IMG/VR virus record: IMGVR_UViG_3300037119_007415
Span: 1 to 59,284 of that record
Length of the DNA: 59,284 bases
Direction: 5' to 3' (one strand)
Source: a virus
Within the stretch, counting starts at the first letter, position 1; each line of letters begins with the position of its first letter. Of the stretch, positions 39,707-47,883 are shown one piece after another. Made by a program: the position numbers and the translations under genes. Below the pieces are notes generated by a model, which saw only the letters and a list, made by a program, of their open reading frames with translations, was not told the origin of the DNA and made no database searches.

Positions 39707-42700
39707 TTGAGGAGCCCTTTCGTGTACTCGTCGAGCAGGCTCGCGCGTGCGGGCCAGATGTCGGCAAAGCGTAGTGACACGGTGCGGCCGTCTCGTTCGA
39801 TGCGGCCGACCGACCCGTAGCGTTGGTCGGCCATGTAGAGAGCCATCGACTCGGCGAAGTCTTCTTTGTTGTTGGCCCGGCCGTAGTCGGTGATCCCGTG
39901 CGTGTACTCGTAGCCGTTGGGCAACGCCCGTTGCCGTTCGATCCCGGTCTGCACGATGCGGTGTGACGCGTCGGTGCGAGGGATCCACCCGGCGAACTCG
40001 GACTGGCCGCGTGCCGCGTCGAGAGATCCGGCGTCGAGCCAGTCGGAGTAGCCCAGCGTGGAGGGGCCGCGTGCGCCGTCGACGAGATGGCCGTACTCGT
40101 GGCGCAACGTCCGCATCCCCGTGCCGCCGTTGTAGTACGTGATCTCGCCCGAGTTCATGTTGGCTGTCGCCGCGGACAGGAAGTCCCGGCCGCCGTACTT
40201 CTTCGACCAGTAGAGATCGTCGGGATTGCGTGCGTCGAGGTAGCTGATCTGGTTCGTGACGGCGCGGCCCTTGTTCGTCAACTGCTTCGAGAACACCTCC
40301 AAGTCCTTCAAGCCCTCGTGCCGGTCGAGGTAGTCGTTCATCGCAGCGCGCGACATGTTGCCGTCGGACACCTCGACCAGGACCTTGAACCCGTGACGCT
40401 CGACGGCAATGGCATTTGACGTGATGTCTCTGCGGTACGCCGATCCGAGCTTGTAGTTCAAGTTGCGGATCATCACGGGCTCGCCGGTCTTCGTGGCCTT
40501 CGCCTCACGAAGCGCCTTCTTCACCACGTCGTTCAGCGGGGCGGCGCGCTTCTTCGACCAGTCGACGGACTCGGCCGGGCCGGGCTTCTCGACCTCGGCG
40601 ACGTCCTCGATCTGTGTCGTGTGCGCGGCGACTTCCTCCGGTGTGATCACGATCGGCTCGAAGTCACAGACACAGCCGTTGTGATCACCCGGGTAGAAGT
40701 ACGGGGTGTCGGGCCAGCCGTCGGTGTTCGTCAACACCGGGTCGTCGAAGTTCGCGAACACGGTGCCGTTGAGTGCCAGGTGAGGCTCGAACGTCTTGCG
40801 TTGCGCCGCGCCGTAGACCCATTGGAAAGCGTCGATCCGTGCGCCGCCGTCGGTCAACGCGTCGGTGATGTCACCGCCCGTTGCCAGCATCCCGATCGGT
40901 GTGTTCTGTAGGGCCTTCACGTTCCCGGCCTCACCACGCAACGCTGCGCCCCCGGCGCGCGACAGGGCCTCGCGCACGAGCCCGGGCGGGACACGAGACG
41001 ACAGCGACAACTCTCCCGCGGCTTCGGCGATGGCAATCGTCTCGGGGTCGAACAGTTGACGCTTCGCCAGGTCCGACATGTTCGTCGACAGCCACTTCCA
41101 CGCTTCGTCTTTGTTCTCCAACAACCGAAGCTGCATCTCGGCACGCCGGGCGCGCGACATGTTCCCGGTGATCTCCTCGACGATCGTCAACGCGTCGGCA
41201 CCGGCCTGCGTGACCCACTCGTTGAACTGTGTCTCTAACGCAGCCCAGGCGTCTTCGAGTAGGACGTCGGCGGTGAACCCGGCGTCAGCGATGAGTGCCG
41301 GACCCAACTCGTTCGCCGCCCACCGCATGTCGGCCAGGCCCCGGAGCCGCGGCCGTAGCTGCTGCGACGACCGAAGCCGGTTCCCCGCTTTCTCCAGCGC
41401 ACGGTCGAGTGCCGATTCTGCGGCGCCGAGGAGACGGTCACGCAACGACACGTCGAGCGACATCAGCCTGCGGCCGGGGTTCGCACGCGCCGCGGCGAGC
41501 AGGACCATCGCCGCGGGTGCGACACCGGGGGCAGCCTCGGGTGCCGCCGACGGCATGGCGACGTCGACCCCGCCGAGGATCAGCACCTCACGTGTCAGCG
41601 CCTCGGTGAAGATCCCTTTCCGTGCCGCGAGGTTGCGTGCCCACTCGACGTCGTCGGGGGCGTCGTCCTCGGGGATCGACTTCATGCGCCGGTACGCGGC
41701 GTCGCTGATCACACCGCGGCTGTGTGCCTCGTCTGGGTTGACGTCCTGATCGGACACGAGCCCGGAGATGTCGGGCCATGCGAACACCTGGGTCACGTCG
41801 ACGTCGGCACCGAACAGTGCCGACAGGTTCGGGTGTAGGAACCCGGTGGTGTACGCCTCGGCGAGCCACTGGACACGAGGCTCGAAGTGGTCTTCGTAGA
41901 CGTCTTGGTCGATCTGCTCGGCGTTGCTGAACGTCGTGGACATGTGGCCCATGACGACCTCGACCGGCACGTTCAACCCGCGGGCGACCCGGTCGATCTT
42001 CTTCTCGATCTTCTGGTCGAGCGTCATGTCCGGTGGCCGTGAGAGGTCCATCGTTCGGAACACGTCGGGCCGGAGATAGTTGGCCTGGCCCGAGATGATC
42101 AGGCCGACGAGCGTGGCGACGTCGGTCGGATCGTCGACCGGTGTCGTCGCGAAGTTCGTTATCGCTTCGAGCAGCCCGTTCTGTTGCCCGCCCTGCTCGA
42201 CAGGGTCACCGCCCTCGTCCGGCGAGTCGTCACCGGTCGGTGCCGGCTGATCGGTCAGCCCGAGCTCTACCGGCACGAGCACCAGCGGAGCGGACAGCCT
42301 CGACTTCGACTCGGCTTTCTGTTGCGCCGTCATCAACGCCAGGCCTTCAAGGTCACTGATCAACGCACGCATGTGACAGTCGGGCAGCTTCGACCACTGC
42401 GGGTGCCGCTGCCACATACGGATCAGGCCTTCGGTGGTGTCGTCGATCGGTCGGCCCTTGTCGCCGGGCGTGTCGTGTACGAGCACCTCGGGGTGCCCAC
42501 CGGGAAGCGACTTCCCGGTCGACTCGATCTCGGACACCGAGCGGACGTCCCACGACTCGGGCTGATACGGCCGATAGTCGACGTCGCCAGGGATGCCCTG
42601 CGCCGTCTTCTCGTCCTGCCCGTGTAGGAAGCATTCCCCGGCGACCTCGATGTTCGCCTCGATCATCCTGTTCAACTCGCCCTGCCCGCCCGTCGGGGCA

Positions 42701-43086
42701 CGGAGCCGTTCGATCTCTTGCGTCGCTGCCTGCGCCAACGGTGACAACTCGAGCGACGTGACGACGCCGTCGGCGTCGAACTTTGCGGCAACCAGTGGTG
42801 ACGTGGGGTCGTCGACGGGGACGACTTCGCCTTCGGCGTTGTAGCAGGCGGCGAAGTATCGGACCTTCCCGATGCCGTTGGCCAGGAAGTTGATGGCGAA
42901 CTTCACCTCGGGCGTCTCGTCGTAATAGCCCCAGGCGTCGCGTTGCCACTCCTGTCGCTTCGAGAGGAGACGTTCGATGATCTTCGAGTCGTTGAGCGGG
43001 ACCTTCACGGCCGCCGCGGTGAACACGACACCACGTCGACGTCGGTGTCCGTTCGTCGATGGCTCGGGCAGCGCGAGGTCCGTCAC
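39703..43086 (-). CDS. portal - MuF-like - metalloprotease fusion protein
   Basis: The 1127-residue protein combines three parts. Residues 1-470 are a phage portal (VPLNDSKIIERLLSKRQEWQRDAWGYYDETPEVKF is diagnostic; later DMTLDQKIEKKIDRVARGLNV). Residues about 520-820 are a MuF-like head protein that enters the capsid interior (GADALTIVEEITGNMSRARRAEMQLRLLE...YGAAQRKTFEPHLALNGTVFANFDD). The last 250 residues carry a zincin HExxH, H996-E-Y-G-H1000 in LRHEYGHLVDG, with EDFAES (E1075 or E1079) as probable third ligand. It is probably injected and active in the host, as other MuF-linked toxins are thought to be. Confidence 0.8.
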   Translation of the reverse strand: MTDLALPEPSTNGHRRRRGVVFTAAAVKVPLNDSKIIERLLSKRQEWQRDAWGYYDETPEVKFAINFLANGIGKVRYFAACYNAEGEVVPVDDPTSPLVAAKFDADGVVTSLELSPLAQAATQEIERLRAPTGGQGELNRMIEANIEVAGECFLHGQDEKTAQGIPGDVDYRPYQPESWDVRSVSEIESTGKSLPGGHPEVLVHDTPGDKGRPIDDTTEGLIRMWQRHPQWSKLPDCHMRALISDLEGLALMTAQQKAESKSRLSAPLVLVPVELGLTDQPAPTGDDSPDEGGDPVEQGGQQNGLLEAITNFATTPVDDPTDVATLVGLIISGQANYLRPDVFRTMDLSRPPDMTLDQKIEKKIDRVARGLNVPVEVVMGHMSTTFSNAEQIDQDVYEDHFEPRVQWLAEAYTTGFLHPNLSALFGADVDVTQVFAWPDISGLVSDQDVNPDEAHSRGVISDAAYRRMKSIPEDDAPDDVEWARNLAARKGIFTEALTREVLILGGVDVAMPSAAPEAAPGVAPAAMVLLAAARANPGRRLMSLDVSLRDRLLGAAESALDRALEKAGNRLRSSQQLRPRLRGLADMRWAANELGPALIADAGFTADVLLEDAWAALETQFNEWVTQAGADALTIVEEITGNMSRARRAEMQLRLLENKDEAWKWLSTNMSDLAKRQLFDPETIAIAEAAGELSLSSRVPPGLVREALSRAGGAALRGEAGNVKALQNTPIGMLATGGDITDALTDGGARIDAFQWVYGAAQRKTFEPHLALNGTVFANFDDPVLTNTDGWPDTPYFYPGDHNGCVCDFEPIVITPEEVAAHTTQIEDVAEVEKPGPAESVDWSKKRAAPLNDVVKKALREAKATKTGEPVMIRNLNYKLGSAYRRDITSNAIAVERHGFKVLVEVSDGNMSRAAMNDYLDRHEGLKDLEVFSKQLTNKGRAVTNQISYLDARNPDDLYWSKKYGGRDFLSAATANMNSGEITYYNGGTGMRTLRHEYGHLVDGARGPSTLGYSDWLDAGSLDAARGQSEFAGWIPRTDASHRIVQTGIERQRALPNGYEYTHGITDYGRANNKEDFAESMALYMADQRYGSVGRIERDGRTVSLRFADIWPARASLLDEYTKGLLK

Positions 43087-43108
43087 GCCCGTCGAGCGTA
43101 GTGCGCGC

Positions 43109-43384
43109 CTAGTCGACGTCGAGGTTTGCTACGAGCCCGGCAACGTGGGATGCCGCCAGGACACGGGCCAGGTAACGCCAGCCCGGCACGTATCGGCGGG
43201 CCACGACAACGCCCGCGGCGACCCAAACCGACATGCACCACGGGCACGTCGTCAGGTACAACAACCGACGTCGGTGCCGGACGCGCCAGGCGACACGGTC
43301 CCTGATGTCTTCGGTGAGCTTGTCCTTCGTGGCGAGCCGCGTGAGCCGACAGACGGCCAGCGCGTCGATGACGTCCTCGGTCAC
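43109..43384 (-). CDS. DUF1360 family protein, 91 aa
   Basis: GTG at 43384 overlaps the GH16 stop. The product contains ALAVCRLTRLATKDKLTEDIRDRV and LTTCPWCMSVWVAAGVVVA, matching DUF1360. These are small actinophage and actinobacterial membrane-associated proteins with a CPWC motif and one hydrophobic segment. Function unknown. It lies just before the portal gene. Confidence 0.75.
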   Translation of the reverse strand: MTEDVIDALAVCRLTRLATKDKLTEDIRDRVAWRVRHRRRLLYLTTCPWCMSVWVAAGVVVARRYVPGWRYLARVLAASHVAGLVANLDVD

Positions 43385-44181
43385 GCGGGCTGCCAGACGA
43401 CGAGGTCGGTGAGCGTCGCGACGGCTGTGAGCTTCGCCGTGGGGTTCCCGCCCCAGCCGCCGACGGCCAGGTTCCAGATGATCCCGAGGCCACCGGGCCA
43501 TGTCGGCCACGGGGCCGGAGGGAACACGTGGATCCTCACGCCGTCGACGTACACGCCGACCCCGGCCTTCATGACGTGCATCCCGTAGCGGTGGGGCTGT
43601 GACCAGTCGAGACGCTGTTGGGCGCCGAGGTCGGCGCCGTTGTAGTGCACGTGATGTTCTGAGTGGCCGGGCATCGCGCCGACGAGTTCGACGACGTCAA
43701 GTTCCGGTGACGACGCCGGGCCGCCCGTCGGGTTCGCTTGCGGCATCAGCCACAGCGCGGGCCATACGCCCTCGCCGCCCGAGCATGACACCGTGCCCTC
43801 GATGTAGTCGCCGACGTCGACGAGGCCCCGATGGTCGAAGCCCCACGTACACGCGCCCGACGTCCACGTCTTGTCGCCGTTCGGTGTCGCGACGAGGTCG
43901 CATCGTGTGCGTGTCGCATGGATGGCCGAGGGCCGGTATCGCTGTAGCTCGTTCCCGAGATGATCGAGGTCGCCCCAGAACGGGACGAGCCCCGGCACAC
44001 CCGCGGCCAGATCGACCACGTGCTTGATCCTCAACACGGCTGCGATGTCCTCTGGCGGCCTCACCGGGCCGGGCTGCACGGGAGGAGGCTGCACGATCGG
44101 CGGGACGGGAGGAGACGGCACAGCGGGTGTGATGACATCGTCGGGTCCTGCCCTGCGTCGACGTCGACGCCACAGGCTCAC
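43381..44181 (-). CDS. GH16-family glycoside hydrolase
   Basis: The 266-residue product has the GH16 catalytic motif E160-L-D162-V-V-E165 (PELDVVELVG). Upstream is WPALWLMPQ and downstream HVHYNG...WSQPHRYGMHV and GLGIIWNLAVGGWGGN, the usual jelly-roll landmarks of laminarinase or agarase-like enzymes. E160 and E165 would be nucleophile and acid/base. The N-terminus is basic and then Pro-rich (residues 20-44) without a clear signal peptide. GTG at 44181 overlaps the upstream stop. It may be a virion-bound or released polysaccharide depolymerase. Confidence 0.8.
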   Translation of the reverse strand: MSLWRRRRRRAGPDDVITPAVPSPPVPPIVQPPPVQPGPVRPPEDIAAVLRIKHVVDLAAGVPGLVPFWGDLDHLGNELQRYRPSAIHATRTRCDLVATPNGDKTWTSGACTWGFDHRGLVDVGDYIEGTVSCSGGEGVWPALWLMPQANPTGGPASSPELDVVELVGAMPGHSEHHVHYNGADLGAQQRLDWSQPHRYGMHVMKAGVGVYVDGVRIHVFPPAPWPTWPGGLGIIWNLAVGGWGGNPTAKLTAVATLTDLVVWQPA

Positions 44182-44477
44182 GACTGCCGCTCGATGAACG
44201 TACGGGCGAGGACCCACGGGCACATCGGATCGTGTTCGACCCGTTCGAGCCGCACCGCGTCGGCCATGCACAACGCACAGCGGTAGAGCCCGTGCTGATG
44301 TGCAATCGGCGACGACGCCGCCAGGATCATCGTCACGGTGTAGAGCTCGACGATGGTGTCGATCATCGCGTCGAGCGACGCGGCGACGTTCGGGCCGAGG
44401 TCGTCGACGATCGACTGCAACCTGTCGACGTCGACGCGCATCACGTGCGCAGCCATGTTCGGATCTCCTTCGCTCAT
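44178..44477 (-). CDS. hypothetical Cys-containing protein, 99 aa
   Basis: ATG at 44477 (ATGA overlap) is taken; an ATG at 44456 with GGAG upstream is an alternative. A helical body (VDVDRLQSIVDDLGPNVAASLDAMIDTIVELYTV) ends in RCALCMAD...DPMCPW, a possible zinc site. No family recognised. Confidence 0.55.
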   Translation of the reverse strand: MSEGDPNMAAHVMRVDVDRLQSIVDDLGPNVAASLDAMIDTIVELYTVTMILAASSPIAHQHGLYRCALCMADAVRLERVEHDPMCPWVLARTFIERQS

Positions 44478-44725
44478 GCAGATCCGCTGCACCCGCAGCC
44501 GACCGGGGTCACGGTCCATGCGCCGCCGTCGGTGTCGACAACGGACCAGGCCTTCGAGGCTTCGGGGACGATCGACACCAGCTGCTTCTCGATCGTGACG
44601 TGTTGCGCGGTGTCGTCGATGTAGCCGACGAACAGCCGCATGGTCGACGGGCTGATGACCGACGTCGCCTTGTCGATCACGGCACCGTCGGGTGTCGTCA
44701 CTTTGCTGCTCGTCCAGTTGGGCAC
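44474..44725 (-). CDS. hypothetical protein, 83 aa
   Basis: GTG at 44725, seven bases after TAGCAT, starts a beta-rich product (MRLFVGYIDDTAQHVTIEKQLV) that ends CGCSGSA. No family recognised. It opens the minus-strand run that leads into GH16, DUF1360 and portal, and is divergent from the lipoprotein gene. Confidence 0.55.
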   Translation of the reverse strand: MPNWTSSKVTTPDGAVIDKATSVISPSTMRLFVGYIDDTAQHVTIEKQLVSIVPEASKAWSVVDTDGGAWTVTPVGCGCSGSA

Positions 44726-44732
44726 ACGGGTG

Positions 44733-44766
44733 ATGCTAGATCACGACGCTGCGTGTCTATTACGTT
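44733..44766. promoter_or_regulatory. divergent leaderless promoter pair
   Basis: On the minus strand TAGCAT (44733-44738) lies seven bases before the GTG at 44725. On the plus strand TACGTT (44761-44766) lies six bases before the ATG at 44773. Only 47 bp separate the two genes, so each -10 lies within the other's upstream region. Confidence 0.5.
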
Positions 44767-44772
44767 GCGCGG

Positions 44773-45168
44773 ATGCGACGGATACGTGACTTCATCTTTG
44801 CCATGTGCGCGCTTGGGTTGATCTCGGGCTGCACGCCGGACCAGATCGACTGGTGGCTCAACGCTCCACCGGATCAACGCGACGCCGCGACCGAGTACGT
44901 CGTGCGCGAGGCCGCAGCCGAGTTCGGCGTCGATCCCGACCTGATGCTGAGGATCCAACGATGCGAGGGCTCGGTGCCGTGGGCACGCAACCGATCAACG
45001 GCATCAGGGCTCTTTCAGCACATCGAGCGTTACTGGCCGGGCAGGGCGGCAGCCGTCGGTGCCGACGGCGCGCCGTGGTGGGATCCGCAAGCGAACGCGC
45101 GTGCCGCGGCGTGGATGATGGCGAACGGCGGGACGGCTCCGTGGCGTGCATCGTCTCGGTGCTGGTGA
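44773..45168 (+). CDS. exported lipoprotein with lytic transglycosylase-like (SLT) domain
   Basis: The 131-residue product has a lipoprotein signal: MRRIRDFIFAMCALGLISGC, with lipobox LISGC and acylated C20. Residues 50-131 resemble a small lysozyme or SLT fold (VDPDLMLRIQRCEGS with candidate Glu, then ASGLFQH and ARAAAWMMANGGTAPW). It would be tethered outside the cell membrane. It is the only plus-strand gene in the right 47 kb, with its own promoter and terminator, which is a moron-like arrangement. It may remodel peptidoglycan or block superinfection; both are inferences. Confidence 0.75.
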   Translation: MRRIRDFIFAMCALGLISGCTPDQIDWWLNAPPDQRDAATEYVVREAAAEFGVDPDLMLRIQRCEGSVPWARNRSTASGLFQHIERYWPGRAAAVGADGAPWWDPQANARAAAWMMANGGTAPWRASSRCW

Positions 45169-45176
45169 GACGCGAC

Positions 45177-45208
45177 GCTGCCCCCGGCCATCGACAACCG
45201 GGGGCAGC
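45177..45208. terminator. bidirectional terminator between the lipoprotein and the 173-aa gene
   Basis: GCTGCCCCCGG / CCGGGGGCAGC, a perfect 11-bp stem with a 10-base loop, between converging genes. Confidence 0.7.
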
Positions 45209-45251
45209 GAACGGTGTCACCCACAGCGACGGAAGTGACGGCCTCACGTTA

Positions 45252-45773
45252 TCAACGCAACGGAAGCCCCCGTTGGAGTTTGTAGGCCGGATACAGGTAG
45301 CACGGGAACTCGACGCGCGTGTCGGACTGCGGAGTGCAGAAGTGCCGCTCGTCTTTGGCGATGGCGCCCCATTGCCAGCCGATGATCTCGGCGACACCCG
45401 TCGGTGACGCCTCCGCCGAGAACACGACACGATGCAGCCGCACGAGGATGAACGGCCGGTCGTCGGTGTCGTGTCGTCGCATCAGCAGGTTCCCGGTGCG
45501 CCACTGCGTCGCCCGGACTTCCCAGCCCGGCCCGACGTCGCCACACAGCAGCTTCGGGTTGCGGACGACCTCGACGTAGTCGTCCTCGTATCCGCCGACA
45601 CGGGCCACGGCTAGCTCGCCGACGGCGCCGACGATGTCGTTGTGGAGCCCGACGTTCTCGACGTCCATGCCCATCGACCCCGTGTGGCCGTGCTTGCCGT
45701 TGGCACGGTGCCGTCCGGTGCCGACACGCACCGCGCGTCGTCCGAGCGTCGCGTCGACCGGGACCTCGATCAC
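45252..45773 (-). CDS. hypothetical protein, 173 aa (possible nuclease-like fold)
   Basis: GTG at 45773 overlaps the upstream stop. The product contains NDIVGAVGELAVARV and, later, DVGPGWEVRATQWRTGNLLMRRHDTDDRPFILV. The D-x6-E-x-R spacing and surroundings recall PD-(D/E)xK nucleases, but the match is weak. It is followed by the terminator at 45177-45208. Confidence 0.5.
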   Translation of the reverse strand: MIEVPVDATLGRRAVRVGTGRHRANGKHGHTGSMGMDVENVGLHNDIVGAVGELAVARVGGYEDDYVEVVRNPKLLCGDVGPGWEVRATQWRTGNLLMRRHDTDDRPFILVRLHRVVFSAEASPTGVAEIIGWQWGAIAKDERHFCTPQSDTRVEFPCYLYPAYKLQRGLPLR

Positions 45774-46054
45774 GGCACTCGTGTGCTCGTCGTGTAGGGC
45801 GTGATGTCGCCGTTCTTCACCTGGCCCCACCACGGCGGGCGCAGATACGTCGCCGAGTCACGGAACAGATCCGCCAACGCTCCCCGGTCCGTCTCGGCAA
45901 CGAGCGGCACCACGTCGCCGAGCTTCCCGTCGAGCAGCATCCCGGCCTCGATCCCGCCGATGTGACGGATCGTGCCCGAGTCGTACACGGCGAAGTGATG
46001 GTTCCCTGTCACCGCGGGTGGACCCGAGGCGTCGCGCACGATGTACGCCAGCAC
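45770..46054 (-). CDS. hypothetical protein, 94 aa
   Basis: GTG at 46054 begins a product of mixed alpha/beta character (YIVRDASGPPAVTGNHHFAVYDSGTIRHIGG). No motif recognised. It is coupled to the next gene by a GTGA overlap, two bases after the preceding gene ends. Confidence 0.5.
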   Translation of the reverse strand: MLAYIVRDASGPPAVTGNHHFAVYDSGTIRHIGGIEAGMLLDGKLGDVVPLVAETDRGALADLFRDSATYLRPPWWGQVKNGDITPYTTSTRVP

Positions 46055-46056
46055 AG

Positions 46057-46338
46057 CTACAGGTTCCCTTCGCCGGACTTGCCCTCGGTCGTGGGGCCCG
46101 GCTCGACAGCGTCGGCGGGCATGAACGTCTGTGGCGTCACGAACGTCTTGACCTCGTCCTCGGTCGGGGCTTCGAGCACGCTCGTTCCCTCACCGACGCC
46201 TTCGGTCTGCGCCTCGAAGCGTGCCTCGGCGGCCTTGTCGGCCTCGTCCTGCGCCGTGACGTCGACAGGCTTCGTCTGCGCCTGCGGGCTGTCACCTTCG
46301 GGTGTCAACGTCTTCGGTGTCGGGGTGTTGGTCGCCAT
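46057..46338 (-). CDS. acidic, disordered protein, 93 aa
   Basis: ATG at 46338 follows AAGGAG. The product is rich in Glu, Thr, Pro and Ala (NTPTPKTLTPEGDSPQAQT) and probably unstructured. Its 5' end overlaps the gene for the two-helix membrane protein by 47 bp in another frame. Function unknown. Confidence 0.5.
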   Translation of the reverse strand: MATNTPTPKTLTPEGDSPQAQTKPVDVTAQDEADKAAEARFEAQTEGVGEGTSVLEAPTEDEVKTFVTPQTFMPADAVEPGPTTEGKSGEGNL

Positions 46339-46606
46339 GTGCATCTCCTTGGTCGTCAGCAACGGTAGCAGCGGCCCCGTCGTCGTCGGGTTGTTCCGCT
46401 TCCTGCACCGCACCAAACCCGGCGACGGTCAGATCCGCGGCGACGAGGAGAGTCGCCAGCTTCGCGTCGCCGACGATGATCAGCCCCACCGCGACCGACA
46501 CGAACGTCGCTGCCCCGCCGATCAACAAGCCCCAGGCGCACGGTCGCTCGAGTACGGCGAACACGGCGAGGACACGGCGACGCGCCTGCCTCAGCCGGTG
46601 TACCAC
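46292..46606 (-). CDS. two-helix membrane protein next to the endolysin (holin candidate)
   Basis: Two hydrophobic segments (CAWGLLIGGAATFVSVAVGLII and ATLLVAADLTVAGFGAV) follow a basic N-terminus, and an acidic tail ends the product. GTG at 46606 overlaps the M15 peptidase gene by 16 bases; a later GTG is also possible. Size, topology and adjacency to the lysin make it the best holin candidate. Confidence 0.55.
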   Translation of the reverse strand: MVHRLRQARRRVLAVFAVLERPCAWGLLIGGAATFVSVAVGLIIVGDAKLATLLVAADLTVAGFGAVQEAEQPDDDGAAATVADDQGDAHGDQHPDTEDVDTRR

Positions 46607-47436
46607 GACTGGCATTGCGCGACGGCAAGCGGCGGTGCCGGGTCGCCTCCTTGCGTGACGCCCTCGACGGACCAGTAGCCCTCGATGTGGATCCGCAGCG
46701 CAATCGGTCGGCCGTCTTCGGGCAGGAAGAAGTAGCCGTTCGTGTCGGCTCCTTGTGACGGGCCGAGCGGCGCGCCGTTGGCGAACACCCGGACGTGTGT
46801 CGGCGGTGTCGCAGCGACGGGCCGTTTGACGTACAGCACCGCACGGTTCAACACAGTGAGGATCTGGCCGTCGGCGGGCAGGTTCACGAAGTCGATGATC
46901 CACGGCGCGCCCGGCCTCGGGAATCCTTGCGTCTCATACATGTCGTCAGCCTCCTGGCGATGGTGCCGTTGGGTGACGATCGGGTCGTCACGGTGATGGT
47001 CGGCAATCGGTACGTCGAGCCCGACGCCTTCGAGCATCGGGGCGTCGCGCATCCCGCCCGTGTCTCGTGCTGTCCACGTCTGGCCGTGCCACGGCTCCGG
47101 GTTCTTCGGGCGTGTCGCCATCGGGAACACGATCCCGAACCCGCGGGCCGCGGCATGGAACGTCGACCACGTGCAGCCCGAGATCGTGTAGTCGATGGCG
47201 TGGCAGAACCCGTCGGCTTGTTCCATGTGCAGCGACCCGAAGCTCCGCCAGCCCCACGGCGAGATCGGCCCGATGGCGTACGGATCCGCGGCGAGGTTGG
47301 GTTTCGTACGTCGAAGCGTGATCTGTTGCGACCTCGACCGGCACACACCCACGCTGCCGACGTGGACGCCACGGCCTGCGCAGTACGCGCGCAGCGCCGC
47401 GTCACGCATGGCGAACGTCGGGTGCAGGTCGGTCAT
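46591..47436 (-). CDS. M15-family peptidase endolysin
   Basis: The 281-residue product carries the metallopeptidase M15 (D-Ala-D-Ala carboxypeptidase/VanY type) pattern: His in SLHMEQADGFCHAIDY with the AID aspartate, then EPWHGQTW with the last zinc His. The first 30 residues (MTDLHPTFAMRDAALRAYCAGRGVHVG) form a helical leader. From about residue 170 a C-terminal domain (PPTHVRVFANGAPLGPSQGADTNGYFFL, RIHIEGYWSVEGVTQ) may bind the cell wall. It would cut stem peptides of peptidoglycan at lysis. A predicted two-helix membrane protein follows. Confidence 0.75.
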   Translation of the reverse strand: MTDLHPTFAMRDAALRAYCAGRGVHVGSVGVCRSRSQQITLRRTKPNLAADPYAIGPISPWGWRSFGSLHMEQADGFCHAIDYTISGCTWSTFHAAARGFGIVFPMATRPKNPEPWHGQTWTARDTGGMRDAPMLEGVGLDVPIADHHRDDPIVTQRHHRQEADDMYETQGFPRPGAPWIIDFVNLPADGQILTVLNRAVLYVKRPVAATPPTHVRVFANGAPLGPSQGADTNGYFFLPEDGRPIALRIHIEGYWSVEGVTQGGDPAPPLAVAQCQSWYTG

Positions 47437-47681
47437 GTCGCGTGGATCTCCTCGAACCGGAACATGCGTGCCGCCGGGTTGCTGTTGCCCCGGCCGGCAC
47501 CGACCGTTGCCTGCACCATCGCCGCGTCGAGCGTGTCAATGAAGTCATAGAACGCGCGTTGCGCGTCGTGCGGGTCGCGGAAGCCCTCGCCTGCACCGCC
47601 GACGTGTTCGCCGTTGGCTGCACGGAGCCGCCACGACCATTCGCCGTCGGCCCGTTCGTAGATCTCGACCTGTGCTTCCAT
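47433..47681 (-). CDS. DUF1508/YegP-like protein, 82 aa
   Basis: The product (EIYERADGEWSWRLRAANGEHVG...GFRDPHDAQRAFYDF) matches the small DUF1508 fold of unknown role found widely in bacteria and some phages. Its stop overlaps the start of the endolysin gene. Confidence 0.7.
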   Translation of the reverse strand: MEAQVEIYERADGEWSWRLRAANGEHVGGAGEGFRDPHDAQRAFYDFIDTLDAAMVQATVGAGRGNSNPAARMFRFEEIHAT

Positions 47682-47683
47682 GC

Positions 47684-47881
47684 TCAGTCCCCCTTCGTGA
47701 TGTCGGCGAGGATCCAGACCATGTCCATGTCTTCGCCGTCCTCTGATCGAAACCGGGTGTGTGCGAAGACCTTGGCGTGGGCGAAGATCGTCGCCGTGAC
47801 TTCATGCACGTTGCCGATGTCGACAGACGTGTCTTCGCTCACGAAGTCACAGTCGTAGGACATGCACATCCATCGAGCCAT
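47684..47881 (-). CDS. hypothetical protein, 65 aa
   Basis: ATG at 47881 starts a product with CMSYDCDF near the N-terminus and an otherwise beta-rich sequence. No family recognised. It lies 2 bp after the 161-residue gene ends. Confidence 0.5.
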   Translation of the reverse strand: MARWMCMSYDCDFVSEDTSVDIGNVHEVTATIFAHAKVFAHTRFRSEDGEDMDMVWILADITKGD

Positions 47882-47883
47882 CG

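Noticed and set aside
45234-45251. Minus-strand TAACGTGA before the terminator at 45177-45208 as a promoter
   Set aside because: It would read directly into a strong terminator and antisense to the lipoprotein gene; no leader gene follows. Kept as a chance match.
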